Assembly (NCBI GenBank): GCA_005777805.1
Contig: SXLG01000031.1
Span: forward strand, 1-36,863
DNA: 36,863 bases
Reading direction: 5' to 3'
Source: Pseudomonadota bacterium
GTDB lineage: Bacteria > Desulfobacterota > Binatia > UBA12015
The notes under the pieces were generated by a model. The model had not been told where the DNA came from, searched no databases, and worked only from the letters and a program-made list of their open reading frames with translations. Position numbers and translations under genes: made by a program. Position 1 is the first letter of the stretch; every line of letters starts with the position of its first letter. This document shows, one piece after another, positions 1 through 7,683 of this stretch.

Positions 1-120
1 CCCGGGCCGCGCGTCGCCTTGCCGTCCGCACGACCGCTCGGGGTGTCCTCGGCCGGGACACGCTTTAACGACGCGGCGGCACTCCGCGCCGACACCCACT
101 GCCGCGACCTGCTCGCGCCC

Positions 121-1137
121 TCAGCCGAGGATCTCGGCAACAGCCCGGCGGCCGCGGCGATCGCTGCCGATCAGCAGGGTGGTGGCGGTGCTGTCCTTCC
201 ACACCGCGAGTCCATCGCGGATTTTCTCCTTGGGACCGACCAGCGTGAGGGCGTCGACCATCGCGTCGGGGACGGCGGCCGCGGCCTCGCTCTTCTTGCC
301 GTCGAGGTAGAGGTCCTGAATCTTCTTCGCCTCGCCGGGCCAGCCCTGACGCGAGACCAGGTCGTTGTAGAAGTTCTTCTCACGCGCGCCCATGCCGCCG
401 ACGTAGAGGGCGATGCCCGGGCGGACGAAATCGCGTGCCTGGGCCGCGTCGTCGTGCAGCACCACGTTGACGACCGGGGCGATGTCGAGCGGCCGCGCGC
501 CGCCGGCCCTGGCGAAACCCTTGTCGAGGAATGGTTTGAACGTCGCGAGGCCCTGCGGCCCGGTCCACACCGGGATGAACCCGTCGGCGATCTCGGCGGC
601 GAGTTCGATGCCCTTGGGCGAGATCGTCGCGGTGTAGATCGGGATGTCGGCGCGGCCGTGCAGGATGCTGCGCAGCGGCTTGCCGAGACCCGAGGCGTCG
701 GGGCCGCGGTAGGGCATCTGGTAGTACTCGCCGCTGAACTCGACCTTGTCGCTGCGCGCGAAGATCTTGCGCAGGATCGCGATGTACTCGCGGGTGCGCT
801 TGAGTGGCTTGCCATACGACTGGCCGTGCCAGCCCTCCACCACCTGCGGGCCCGAGGGGCCGATGCCGCAGAGGGCACGCCCGCCGCTCAACTGATCGAG
901 CGTCATCATCTGCATGGCCGTCATCGCCGGCGTGCGCGCCGGCATCTGCATGATCGCCGTGCCGAGCCGGATCCTGGAGGTCTGCGCGCCGATCCAGGCG
1001 AGGGGCACGACCGCGTCGTTGCCCCACGCCTCGGCCGACCACACCGAGTCGTAGCCAAGGGACTCGGCCTCGCGGATCGCCTCGATGTCGATCTCGACCT
1101 TGGGGCCGAAGGTGCCGAGCGTCATGCCGAGTTTCAT
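121..1137 (-). CDS. LLM-class F420-dependent oxidoreductase (Rv3520c-like)
   Basis: The 338-residue product is a TIM-barrel luciferase-like oxidoreductase expected to use coenzyme F420 (or possibly FMN) in the cytoplasm; the substrate is unknown. Visible family landmarks are the N-terminal MKLGMTLGTFGP strand, SLGYDSVWSAEAW (about 27-39), SRIRLGTAIMQMPARTPAM (about 54-72), LDQLSGGRALCGIG (about 80-93) and the C-terminal LVGPKEKIRDGL segment, a pattern I associate with the Rv3520c group. The start is the ATG at 1137 because AGGAGG lies 7 bases upstream and the family strand begins there; the frame stays open further upstream but with no family resemblance. It stands alone and is divergent from the alkaline phosphatase gene. 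Family assignment is firm; cofactor choice and substrate are inference. Confidence 0.9.
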   Translation of the reverse strand: MKLGMTLGTFGPKVEIDIEAIREAESLGYDSVWSAEAWGNDAVVPLAWIGAQTSRIRLGTAIMQMPARTPAMTAMQMMTLDQLSGGRALCGIGPSGPQVVEGWHGQSYGKPLKRTREYIAILRKIFARSDKVEFSGEYYQMPYRGPDASGLGKPLRSILHGRADIPIYTATISPKGIELAAEIADGFIPVWTGPQGLATFKPFLDKGFARAGGARPLDIAPVVNVVLHDDAAQARDFVRPGIALYVGGMGAREKNFYNDLVSRQGWPGEAKKIQDLYLDGKKSEAAAAVPDAMVDALTLVGPKEKIRDGLAVWKDSTATTLLIGSDRRGRRAVAEILG

Positions 1138-1200
1138 GGGGCGTTCCTCCTGAGGGTGGGCAGCCGGGCCGCGCGGAACCTGCGGACAGACGGCTGCGCC

Positions 1201-1229
1201 GGGCCTACCAAAGGCGCCATTTGTGTCAA
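1201..1229 (-). promoter_or_regulatory. Possible promoter for the LLM oxidoreductase gene
   Basis: On the minus strand a perfect TTGACA (1224-1229) lies in the only AT-rich patch of the 157-base divergent gap. With a 16-base spacer the next hexamer is TAGGCC, a poor -10 box, so only the -35 half is convincing. No Pho-box repeat was found for the divergent phosphatase gene. Confidence 0.25.
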
Positions 1230-1294
1230 AAAAGGCACCGGAGCAGCCGGAGTGACGTCGCGCCCGAGCGGGTCGTGGTGGTACGGACCTGCGC

Positions 1295-3211
1295 ATGGAA
1301 TGCCGCGCAAGTCCCCGCGGAGACCGGCGACACCCTCGCGCCGGCACGCAGCGAAGTCCGCGAACCGGTGCGGGCTCGAGTCGATTCCTCTGCTCCGCAA
1401 CGCTGATCCTGCTGCTCGCAACACCGGGCGGGGCGGCCCTCGATCTCAAGGGCTCACTCAGCACGACCACACCACCCCTTGCTGCGGTACCTGGCGCAGC
1501 AGCGCGCGACGCCACGCGGGCCGCCGCATCTCCCCCGACCCTGACGAGACCCGAAACACCGGCCGCGGCAGCGCTCCCTCCCGCTTCGACCGCGCCCGCC
1601 GCCGCCCCGCTCTCGCGGTCAAGCACTTCCGCGCCGACCCCCGCTTCAACCGCGCTTGGCGCGGCACAGGCCGGCGACGCTGCGGCGGCAAGTCCGCTTC
1701 CGCCGACCCCGCGGCTCGTCGTGCCGGCCGAGGCCCCCTCGACCGATCCCTGGTACCGCGCCGGCGCGGCGCGGGTCGCCGCACTCACGCGCCAGCACGC
1801 GGGCCCAGCGCGCCGACGGGCGCGCAACGTCCTGCTATTTGTAGGCGACGGCATGGGCGTGACCACCGTCACCGCGGCGCGGATCCTGGCCGGGCAGGAG
1901 CGCGGGCTCGCCGGCGAGGAGTTCTCGCTGGCCTTCGAGACTCTGCCGCAACTGGCGCACGCCAAGACCTATAATACCGATTCGCAGGTGCCTGATTCGG
2001 CCGGCACCATGACCGCGCTCACGACCGGGGTGAAGACGCGTGCCGGGATGATCGGCCTCGACGCGGGGGCCGCGCGCGGGGATTGGCGGGCGGTCGCCGA
2101 GCATCTGGTGCCGACCCTCTTCGAGCAGGCCGAACGCGCCGGCCTCTCGACGGGTGTGGTCACCACGACGCGCGTCACCCACGCCACGCCGGCAGCTTGC
2201 TACGCGCACATCCCGCATCGGGACTGGGAGCTTGACGCGACGCTGCCCGCCGACGCGCGGGCGGCGGGCTTTCCGGATATTGCCCGCCAACTCGTCGAGT
2301 CGCCCGCGGGCGACGGCCTCGACGTCGTGCTGGGGGGCGGCCGTGCCCTCTTCCTGCCGCGCGGCCAGACCGACCCCGAGCACCCCGAGCAGGCCGGCGC
2401 ACGCCTCGACGGCCGAAACTTGACGCTCGAGTTCCGCGCCCGCGCGCCCGCCGAGACCGCCGTGGTGTGGACGGCGAGCGGGTTGCGCCAGGCACTCGAT
2501 GCAACTCCGCCGCCGCGTCGCCTGCTCGGACTCTTCGCGCCCTCGCACATGGCCTACGCGGTCGACCGCGAGCGCGAGAACCAGGACGAGCCCACGCTCG
2601 CCACCATGACCCGGGCCGCGCTGCGCGTGCTGGCGGCGCGGGCCCGGCCGTGGATCCTGATGGTCGAGGGCGGCCGCATCGACCACGCCCACCACGACGG
2701 CAACGCCTACCGCGCCCTTGACGAGACGATCGAGTTTTCGGATGCGATCGCGAGTGCTCTCGAGGAGATCGACCTCGACGACACGCTGGTGATCGTCACC
2801 GCCGACCACGACCACACCTTCTCGATGGGCGGCTACCCCAGGCGCGGCAATCCGATCCTCGGCTGGGTGGTCGAGAGCGACGGCAAGGGTGGCGCGCGCC
2901 CGCGCGCCGTGGACGACGCCGGCGCGCCTTACACCACCCTGGCCTACGCCAACGGCCCCGGCGCCGCCCGGCCCGCGACCGATCCCGCCACGACGAACCC
3001 ACAGGATCCCGACTACCGCCAGCGCGCGCTGGTGCCGCTGGAGATGGAATCCCACTCGGGCAGCGACGTCGCGATCTACGCCGGCGGTCCCGGCAGCGAA
3101 CTCGTGCGCGGCACCGTTGAGCAGAACGTCATCTATCACGTAATTCGCGAGGCCCTCGGGGACGCCCTCCAACCGAGCGAGCCCACCCGCCCGGTACCGC
3201 CGCCCGACTGA
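1295..3211 (+). CDS. Exported alkaline phosphatase
   Basis: Metal-dependent phosphomonoesterase of the alkaline phosphatase superfamily, probably periplasmic or surface exposed. The 638-residue reading shows LFVGDGMG (metal Asp185), PDSAGTMTA with the nucleophile Ser235, TTTRVTHATPA (about 290-300), VEGGRIDHAHH (Glu457), TADHDH (about 502-506) and a late SHSGSDV His (about 584), so the active site looks complete. A hydrophobic signal-like stretch (FLCSATLILLLATPGGAA, 31-48) is preceded by 30 basic, low-quality residues, so the ATG at 1295, which has no clear ribosome site, may not be the true start. Between the signal and the catalytic domain (about 52-145) lies a long Ala/Pro/Thr/Ser-rich linker. 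It is a single gene, divergent from the LLM oxidoreductase. Function is firm, start uncertain. Confidence 0.9.
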   Translation: MECRASPRGDRRHPRAGTQRSPRTGAGSSRFLCSATLILLLATPGGAALDLKGSLSTTTPPLAAVPGAAARDATRAAASPPTLTRPETPAAAALPPASTAPAAAPLSRSSTSAPTPASTALGAAQAGDAAAASPLPPTPRLVVPAEAPSTDPWYRAGAARVAALTRQHAGPARRRARNVLLFVGDGMGVTTVTAARILAGQERGLAGEEFSLAFETLPQLAHAKTYNTDSQVPDSAGTMTALTTGVKTRAGMIGLDAGAARGDWRAVAEHLVPTLFEQAERAGLSTGVVTTTRVTHATPAACYAHIPHRDWELDATLPADARAAGFPDIARQLVESPAGDGLDVVLGGGRALFLPRGQTDPEHPEQAGARLDGRNLTLEFRARAPAETAVVWTASGLRQALDATPPPRRLLGLFAPSHMAYAVDRERENQDEPTLATMTRAALRVLAARARPWILMVEGGRIDHAHHDGNAYRALDETIEFSDAIASALEEIDLDDTLVIVTADHDHTFSMGGYPRRGNPILGWVVESDGKGGARPRAVDDAGAPYTTLAYANGPGAARPATDPATTNPQDPDYRQRALVPLEMESHSGSDVAIYAGGPGSELVRGTVEQNVIYHVIREALGDALQPSEPTRPVPPPD

Positions 3212-3444
3212 GCACGACAGCGACACCTTCGAGCAGCGGGCGCGGGAGACGCGCCACCGCACCAGCGGCGCCGGAACCTTGGGACCACGACACTGCGCGC
3301 AACCGGCCGCGGCGCTTGCCGGAGAGCGCACTCGCGCCGAGCCCCGATGGGATGGCCCGCCCGGCCCCTTCGCCTCCCGGAACACGCCGGTCGCGCCAAG
3401 TCGCCGCGACCCGGCGGGCCTGCTAGGCGCAACACGGGGATCGG

Positions 3445-5193
3445 ATGCGTTCGCAGGCGCTCGTCGTTCTTTTGTTCATGACTCTCTCGGCCTGCGGAGT
3501 CCTGCCAGGGATCCGCCGGGGGTCGGAACGTGCCACGACCCCGACCCCGGGCGTCGATCTGAACCTGACCACGCGCGAGCAGGCGCTCGCCTGGTTCCTG
3601 CGTGGCGAGGTCGCGCTGCGCCGAGGCGACGACCCGACGGCCCTCGATGCCTACGCGCACGCCGCACGCCTCGATCCGGCCGAACCGCGCCTGCACGCCC
3701 GGCTGGCGCATCTCTACGCGCGCAAGGGCGCCTTCGACGAAGCGCACAAAGCCGCCGCGGCGGCTGTCGCCGGCGATCCCGACGACAGCGCGGCACGTGC
3801 CCTCCTCGCCGGGATTCTGGTGGCACGCGGCCAGGACGACGCGGCCGCCGAGGCCTACCGCGAGATCATCGCGCGCAGCCCCGATGACGAGGAATCCTAC
3901 CTCTACCTCGCGACACTCGAGGCCAAGCGGCAGCGGCCGGACGCGGCCCGCGCCGTGCTCGAAGCCTTGCTCGAACGCTCGCCCGACTCGGGCCTCGGGC
4001 TCTACACACTGGGTCGGCTCGAGCTGAGCCAGCAGCATCTCGACGCAGCGCAGATTACCTTCGAACGGGCGCTCGAGCAGAATCCACGCTCGACGGCAGT
4101 CCTGCTCGATCTCGGCCTCACCCACGAGCTGGCACGGCGCCCCGAAAGTGCTGCAACTCTCTACCGCCGCGTGCTGGCGCTCGAACCCGAGAACACCGCC
4201 GCGCGCTCGCGGCTCGGTTCCGTGCTGGTGGGCGAGAAGCGCTGGGACGAAGCACTGGCGAATCTGCGCGAGCTGGAACAGCTCGGTGGCGATCCGATCG
4301 ACACGCGGCTGAAAATCGCCATGGTGCAGATCGAACGCGGCGAGTTCGAGAGCGCCGCCATGGATCTCCGCCTGCTCCACGAAGCGCGTCCCGAGGACAC
4401 CCGGATCGCCTACTACCTCGGCGTGGCCCTCTCCGAATCAGGTGCGACCGAGGAGAGCGTCGAGGTTCTGTCCGCGATCCCGGCCGAGGCCCCGGAAGCC
4501 GCCGACGCGCACCTGCATCAGGCCCTGCTCGCCCAGCAGCGCAAGGACGGGTCCGAGGCCATCGCGCAGGCGCGCGCGGCGCTCGAATCCCGGCCCGGAG
4601 CGGCGGGCATCATGAGCTACCTGGCTGCACTGCAACAGGAACACGGCGACCCCGCGGCCGCGCTCGAGTACGCGCGACAGGCCGTGGCCGCCGAGCCGGA
4701 GAACGACCGTCACCATTTCATGCTCGGCGCGCTGCTGCACGAGACCGGCGACATCGACGGCAGCCTCGTCGTGATGCGACGGGCGATCGCGCTCAACCCC
4801 GAGAACGCCGAGGCGCTCAATTTCGTGGGCTACGAGCTGGCCGATCAGGGACGCTCGCTCGACGAGGCCGAGCGGCTGATCCGGCGCGCACTCGAGATCT
4901 CCCCCGACGACGGCTTCTTCATCGACAGCCTGGGCTGGGTGCAGCATCGCCGCGGCCGTCACCGCGAGGCCGTCCGCACGCTCGAGAACGCGGTCGAGAT
5001 CACGGGCCGCGATCCCACGATCCAGGAGCATCTCGGCGACGCATACGTCGCGCTGGGCCGCTCGGCCTCGGCGCTGAAGCTCTACCGTCGCGCCCTCGAC
5101 GATGCCGAGGACGAGCCCCAGCGCGAACGGCTGCGCGGCAAGATCGAAACCTTGCTGCGTGCGGCCGTCAAGCCAGTCAAGCCAGCGCCGTGA
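3445..5193 (+). CDS. TPR-repeat lipoprotein
   Basis: A 582-residue tetratricopeptide-repeat protein with a lipoprotein signal: MRSQALVVLLF followed by the lipobox LSAC (Cys17), so it is probably anchored in a membrane facing the periplasm. Nearly all the remainder consists of 34-residue helical repeats; clear ones include AYAHAARLDPAEPRLHARLA, RALALEPEN-type units and EALNFVGYELADQGRSLDEA near 450. The last repeats, with LNFVGY...DSLGWV, resemble the TPR lipoproteins of delta-type bacteria that sit before lolB. TPRs are scaffolds for protein partners; no catalytic motif is visible. The start at 3445 has a GGGGA-like site and gives the signal directly. It precedes the LolB-like gene by 100 bases, suggesting cotranscription and a shared outer-membrane role. 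Confidence 0.85.
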   Translation: MRSQALVVLLFMTLSACGVLPGIRRGSERATTPTPGVDLNLTTREQALAWFLRGEVALRRGDDPTALDAYAHAARLDPAEPRLHARLAHLYARKGAFDEAHKAAAAAVAGDPDDSAARALLAGILVARGQDDAAAEAYREIIARSPDDEESYLYLATLEAKRQRPDAARAVLEALLERSPDSGLGLYTLGRLELSQQHLDAAQITFERALEQNPRSTAVLLDLGLTHELARRPESAATLYRRVLALEPENTAARSRLGSVLVGEKRWDEALANLRELEQLGGDPIDTRLKIAMVQIERGEFESAAMDLRLLHEARPEDTRIAYYLGVALSESGATEESVEVLSAIPAEAPEAADAHLHQALLAQQRKDGSEAIAQARAALESRPGAAGIMSYLAALQQEHGDPAAALEYARQAVAAEPENDRHHFMLGALLHETGDIDGSLVVMRRAIALNPENAEALNFVGYELADQGRSLDEAERLIRRALEISPDDGFFIDSLGWVQHRRGRHREAVRTLENAVEITGRDPTIQEHLGDAYVALGRSASALKLYRRALDDAEDEPQRERLRGKIETLLRAAVKPVKPAP

Positions 5194-5293
5194 TGGCTGC
5201 TCGCGAGTTGTTGGCCCCCTGCGGCGTAGCGGCGCGGGCCGCGCCCGTGCACAGGCCCGTGCCACGCGCGCGACTCCTGGCCCCGGGAGCGGC

Positions 5294-6304
5294 TTGACCT
5301 TGGCCCTGATCGAGCCCAGGCCCACGTGCCCAGGCGCACCGCCACGCGCCACGGCGATTTGCCCTCGCCCGGACAGCGTCGGCGGCCGCACCCTGACGCG
5401 GGCCGCGCTCGTGCTTGGCGTGGCTACAGCACTCGGCCTCGGCGGCTGTGCTTCGGCACGGAACCCGCGCCTCGAGCTGCGCGGGCCCATCGCACAGGTC
5501 GAACCCGATGCGCTGATCGAGCTGCTCGCTGCGCGTCGCCGCGCGGCACCGACGCTGCGCGGCAGCTCGCATATCCGCGTCGAACTCGAAGCCGCCGACG
5601 GCACGAGTCGCTTCGGTACGAATCAGGCGATCCTGCTCGGTCCGCCGGGTTCCTTCCGCTTCGACGCCCTCTCCCCCTTCGGCGTATCGTATGCCGTCGC
5701 CAGCGACGGTTCGGCCATCGCCGTCTTCGTGCCGAGTGAGGGTCGGGTCTACCGCGGGGCCGCCTCGGCCCAGTCGATCGCCGCCGCCGCCGGCGTGCGC
5801 GCCAGCGGCCGCGAAATCGTCGCCGCCCTGCTCGGAGACCCGCCGGTCGATCCTGCCGACCTCGAGAGTGCCTGGACCTCGCGACCCGGCCCGCAACCGC
5901 GTTCCGGACCGCGGGCGGCCGACCTCTGGCCCGAGATCGTGCTGCACGCCGCGAGCCGCGCGCAGCCGGGCGAAACCTTCGCCATCGGTTTCGCGCGCCC
6001 CGGGAGCGGCGACGAGATCGTCCCGGTCCGCTTCGAGCGCTACCGCCGCGACGGCTCGGTCGATCTGCGGGCGCTCTTCGACGAGTTCGACGAGGGCGGC
6101 CGCCGCCTGCTGCCGCGCCGCATCCGGGTCGAGACCGGCGACGGCAACGCCGAGATCGAGTACGGCGAGATCGAACTCGGCGCGGAGATCGCGCCAGCGG
6201 CGTTTCGCATCGCCACCCCACGCGGCATGGAGGAGATCGGCCTGCCGCCCCCGGCCGACGGGCCCGGGCCCGCCAAAATCGACAGGACAGAAGCGGAGCG
6301 TTAA
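5294..6304 (+). CDS. LolB/DUF4292-like lipoprotein
   Basis: A protein of about 300 mature residues with a lipoprotein signal (RAALVLGVATALGLGGC) and a following domain that reads like the LolB/DUF4292 half-barrel: LLAARRRAAPTLRGSSHIR, then NQAILLGPPGSFRFDALSPFG and AVFVPSEGRVYRG, and later EIEYGEIELG. Proteins of this fold carry lipid or lipoprotein cargo at the outer membrane; a direct LolB role is an inference. The start is unsure. TTG at 5294 has GGGAG close upstream but puts the lipobox Cys at about residue 54; a CTG at 5393 would give a textbook signal. The gene is followed by the metallophosphoesterase after only 10 bases. In many delta-type genomes a TPR-lolB pair precedes ispE, which is absent here. 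Confidence 0.7.
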   Translation: MTLALIEPRPTCPGAPPRATAICPRPDSVGGRTLTRAALVLGVATALGLGGCASARNPRLELRGPIAQVEPDALIELLAARRRAAPTLRGSSHIRVELEAADGTSRFGTNQAILLGPPGSFRFDALSPFGVSYAVASDGSAIAVFVPSEGRVYRGAASAQSIAAAAGVRASGREIVAALLGDPPVDPADLESAWTSRPGPQPRSGPRAADLWPEIVLHAASRAQPGETFAIGFARPGSGDEIVPVRFERYRRDGSVDLRALFDEFDEGGRRLLPRRIRVETGDGNAEIEYGEIELGAEIAPAAFRIATPRGMEEIGLPPPADGPGPAKIDRTEAER

Positions 6305-6314
6305 CCCCGACGCG

Positions 6315-7442
6315 ATGGCACGGGTGCGGATCGTCCAGACCTCGGACCTCCATCTGCGGCCCGACCGCCCGGACCGCCTGCGTGCGCTGGACCTCGTCTT
6401 CGAGGTGGCCCGCGAGCGCAACGCCGATATGATCCTTGTCGCGGGCGACCTCTTCGACCGCTCGATCGACGCCGTGCCGCTGCGGGCGGCCGTGCGCGAG
6501 CGCATCGAGGGCATGGCACCGCGGCCCGTCGTCCTGCTGCCGGGCAACCACGACGCCGGTCTCTACGACATGGGCTCTGACTACGGCGACAACGCCGTGG
6601 TGCTGGCGGAGACGCCGTGGACGAAGCGGCACGTCTGCGGCATCGAAGTGCTGGGGGTGCCGTGGCAGCCGCGCCGCACGTTGGCCGAATGCTTGACTGA
6701 CGCGACCCACGAGCCACGCCACACCATCGTGGTAGCGCACGGATCGCTGCAGGACGGACTCTCCGGCTCGTTCGTCGGCGACAACGAAGACGGCGCCTAC
6801 ATGCCGGTCTTCCTCGCCGACCTTCTCCGCCGCGGCAGCTACGGCGCGCTCGGCCACTTCCACTCCGGTCGCGCGCTGATCCATCGCGACGGCGCAATGC
6901 TGGTCGCCTACGCCGGCTCCCCGGTCGCGACGAGCCGGCGGGAGATCGGTCCGCGCGGGTGTCTCGTGGTCGATTTCGAGCCCTCGGTAGGTGTCGTCGA
7001 GCATACTTTCGTGCCGCTGGCGATGCCCTTCTACGATCGCGTCGAGGTCGCCTGCCTGCCGGGCCACGAGAATGCGGCAGTAGACGCCCTCTGCCGCGAG
7101 GCCGTCGCCCGGCGACGGCCCGGCGCCCAGGTGCTGGCCCGACTCTCGGGCGTGACGCTGGCGAGCGAGGCGACGCTGCGCGACGCCGCAACGGCGGCAC
7201 TGGCGCGGGCCTGGGAACACACCAGCACCACTACCGCCTCCCCGGACGATCCCGCCGCCTCGCGACCTATTTTGGAACTGACGGCACACTCCTACGCGCA
7301 GCTCGCCGAGTTGCCGCTCGCGACCGAGCTGGTCGAGAAGATCACGGCGTGCGCCAGCAGCATGGGCGTGGACGCCGATCCCGCCGTGGTCCAGGCGGCG
7401 ATCCGCAGCGGTCTCTCGGCCCTGCTCGAGGTGCTGGCGTGA
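6315..7442 (+). CDS. Metallophosphoesterase, SbcD/YhaO-like
   Basis: A 375-residue calcineurin-type phosphoesterase of the DNA-repair exonuclease group. All metal-binding motifs are present: SDLHL (Asp11, His13), GDLFD (44-48), GNHD (77-80), VAHG (His142) and GHFH (180-183). The roughly 190 C-terminal residues form the capping and partner-binding region seen in SbcD/Mre11 relatives. Paired with the ATPase encoded next, it probably forms an SbcCD- or YhaON-like nuclease complex acting on DNA ends; this pairing is inferred from order and family. The ATG at 6315 lies 10 bases after the LolB-like gene, so they are likely cotranscribed. The last codons and the bases after the stop are part of a 75-base-offset imperfect duplication. 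Confidence 0.88.
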   Translation: MARVRIVQTSDLHLRPDRPDRLRALDLVFEVARERNADMILVAGDLFDRSIDAVPLRAAVRERIEGMAPRPVVLLPGNHDAGLYDMGSDYGDNAVVLAETPWTKRHVCGIEVLGVPWQPRRTLAECLTDATHEPRHTIVVAHGSLQDGLSGSFVGDNEDGAYMPVFLADLLRRGSYGALGHFHSGRALIHRDGAMLVAYAGSPVATSRREIGPRGCLVVDFEPSVGVVEHTFVPLAMPFYDRVEVACLPGHENAAVDALCREAVARRRPGAQVLARLSGVTLASEATLRDAATAALARAWEHTSTTTASPDDPAASRPILELTAHSYAQLAELPLATELVEKITACASSMGVDADPAVVQAAIRSGLSALLEVLA

Positions 7443-7525
7443 AGCCGGCCGCCACCGCCGCGCCACCCGTCCCAGCACTTGCCGTGTCTCTCCGGCCTGC
7501 TCGGGGTGCTGGCGTGAAACCGGCG
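7411..7525 (+). repeat. Imperfect tandem duplication (75-base offset) at a gene end
   Basis: The bases 7411-7450, covering the last ten codons and stop of the phosphoesterase gene, reappear at 7486-7525 with 36 of 40 matching by my alignment (shared core GGTGCTGGCGTGAA). The second copy also carries the TGA. The remaining DNA up to the next start at 7684 holds no gene I can support. Confidence 0.8.
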
Positions 7526-7683
7526 CGCGGGACACGGCCCGCCGGGGCCGGGAACCGTGGGCGGTGGCTGGCCCATGGGATCGACGCTTGCGTCGCAGCC
7601 TCCGCCGCACGCGCCCCAGGCCGACGTCCGTGTTCCTGTCGCGGCGGCGGGATACTGACCGCACGGCCCATGGAGCTTCGCCC

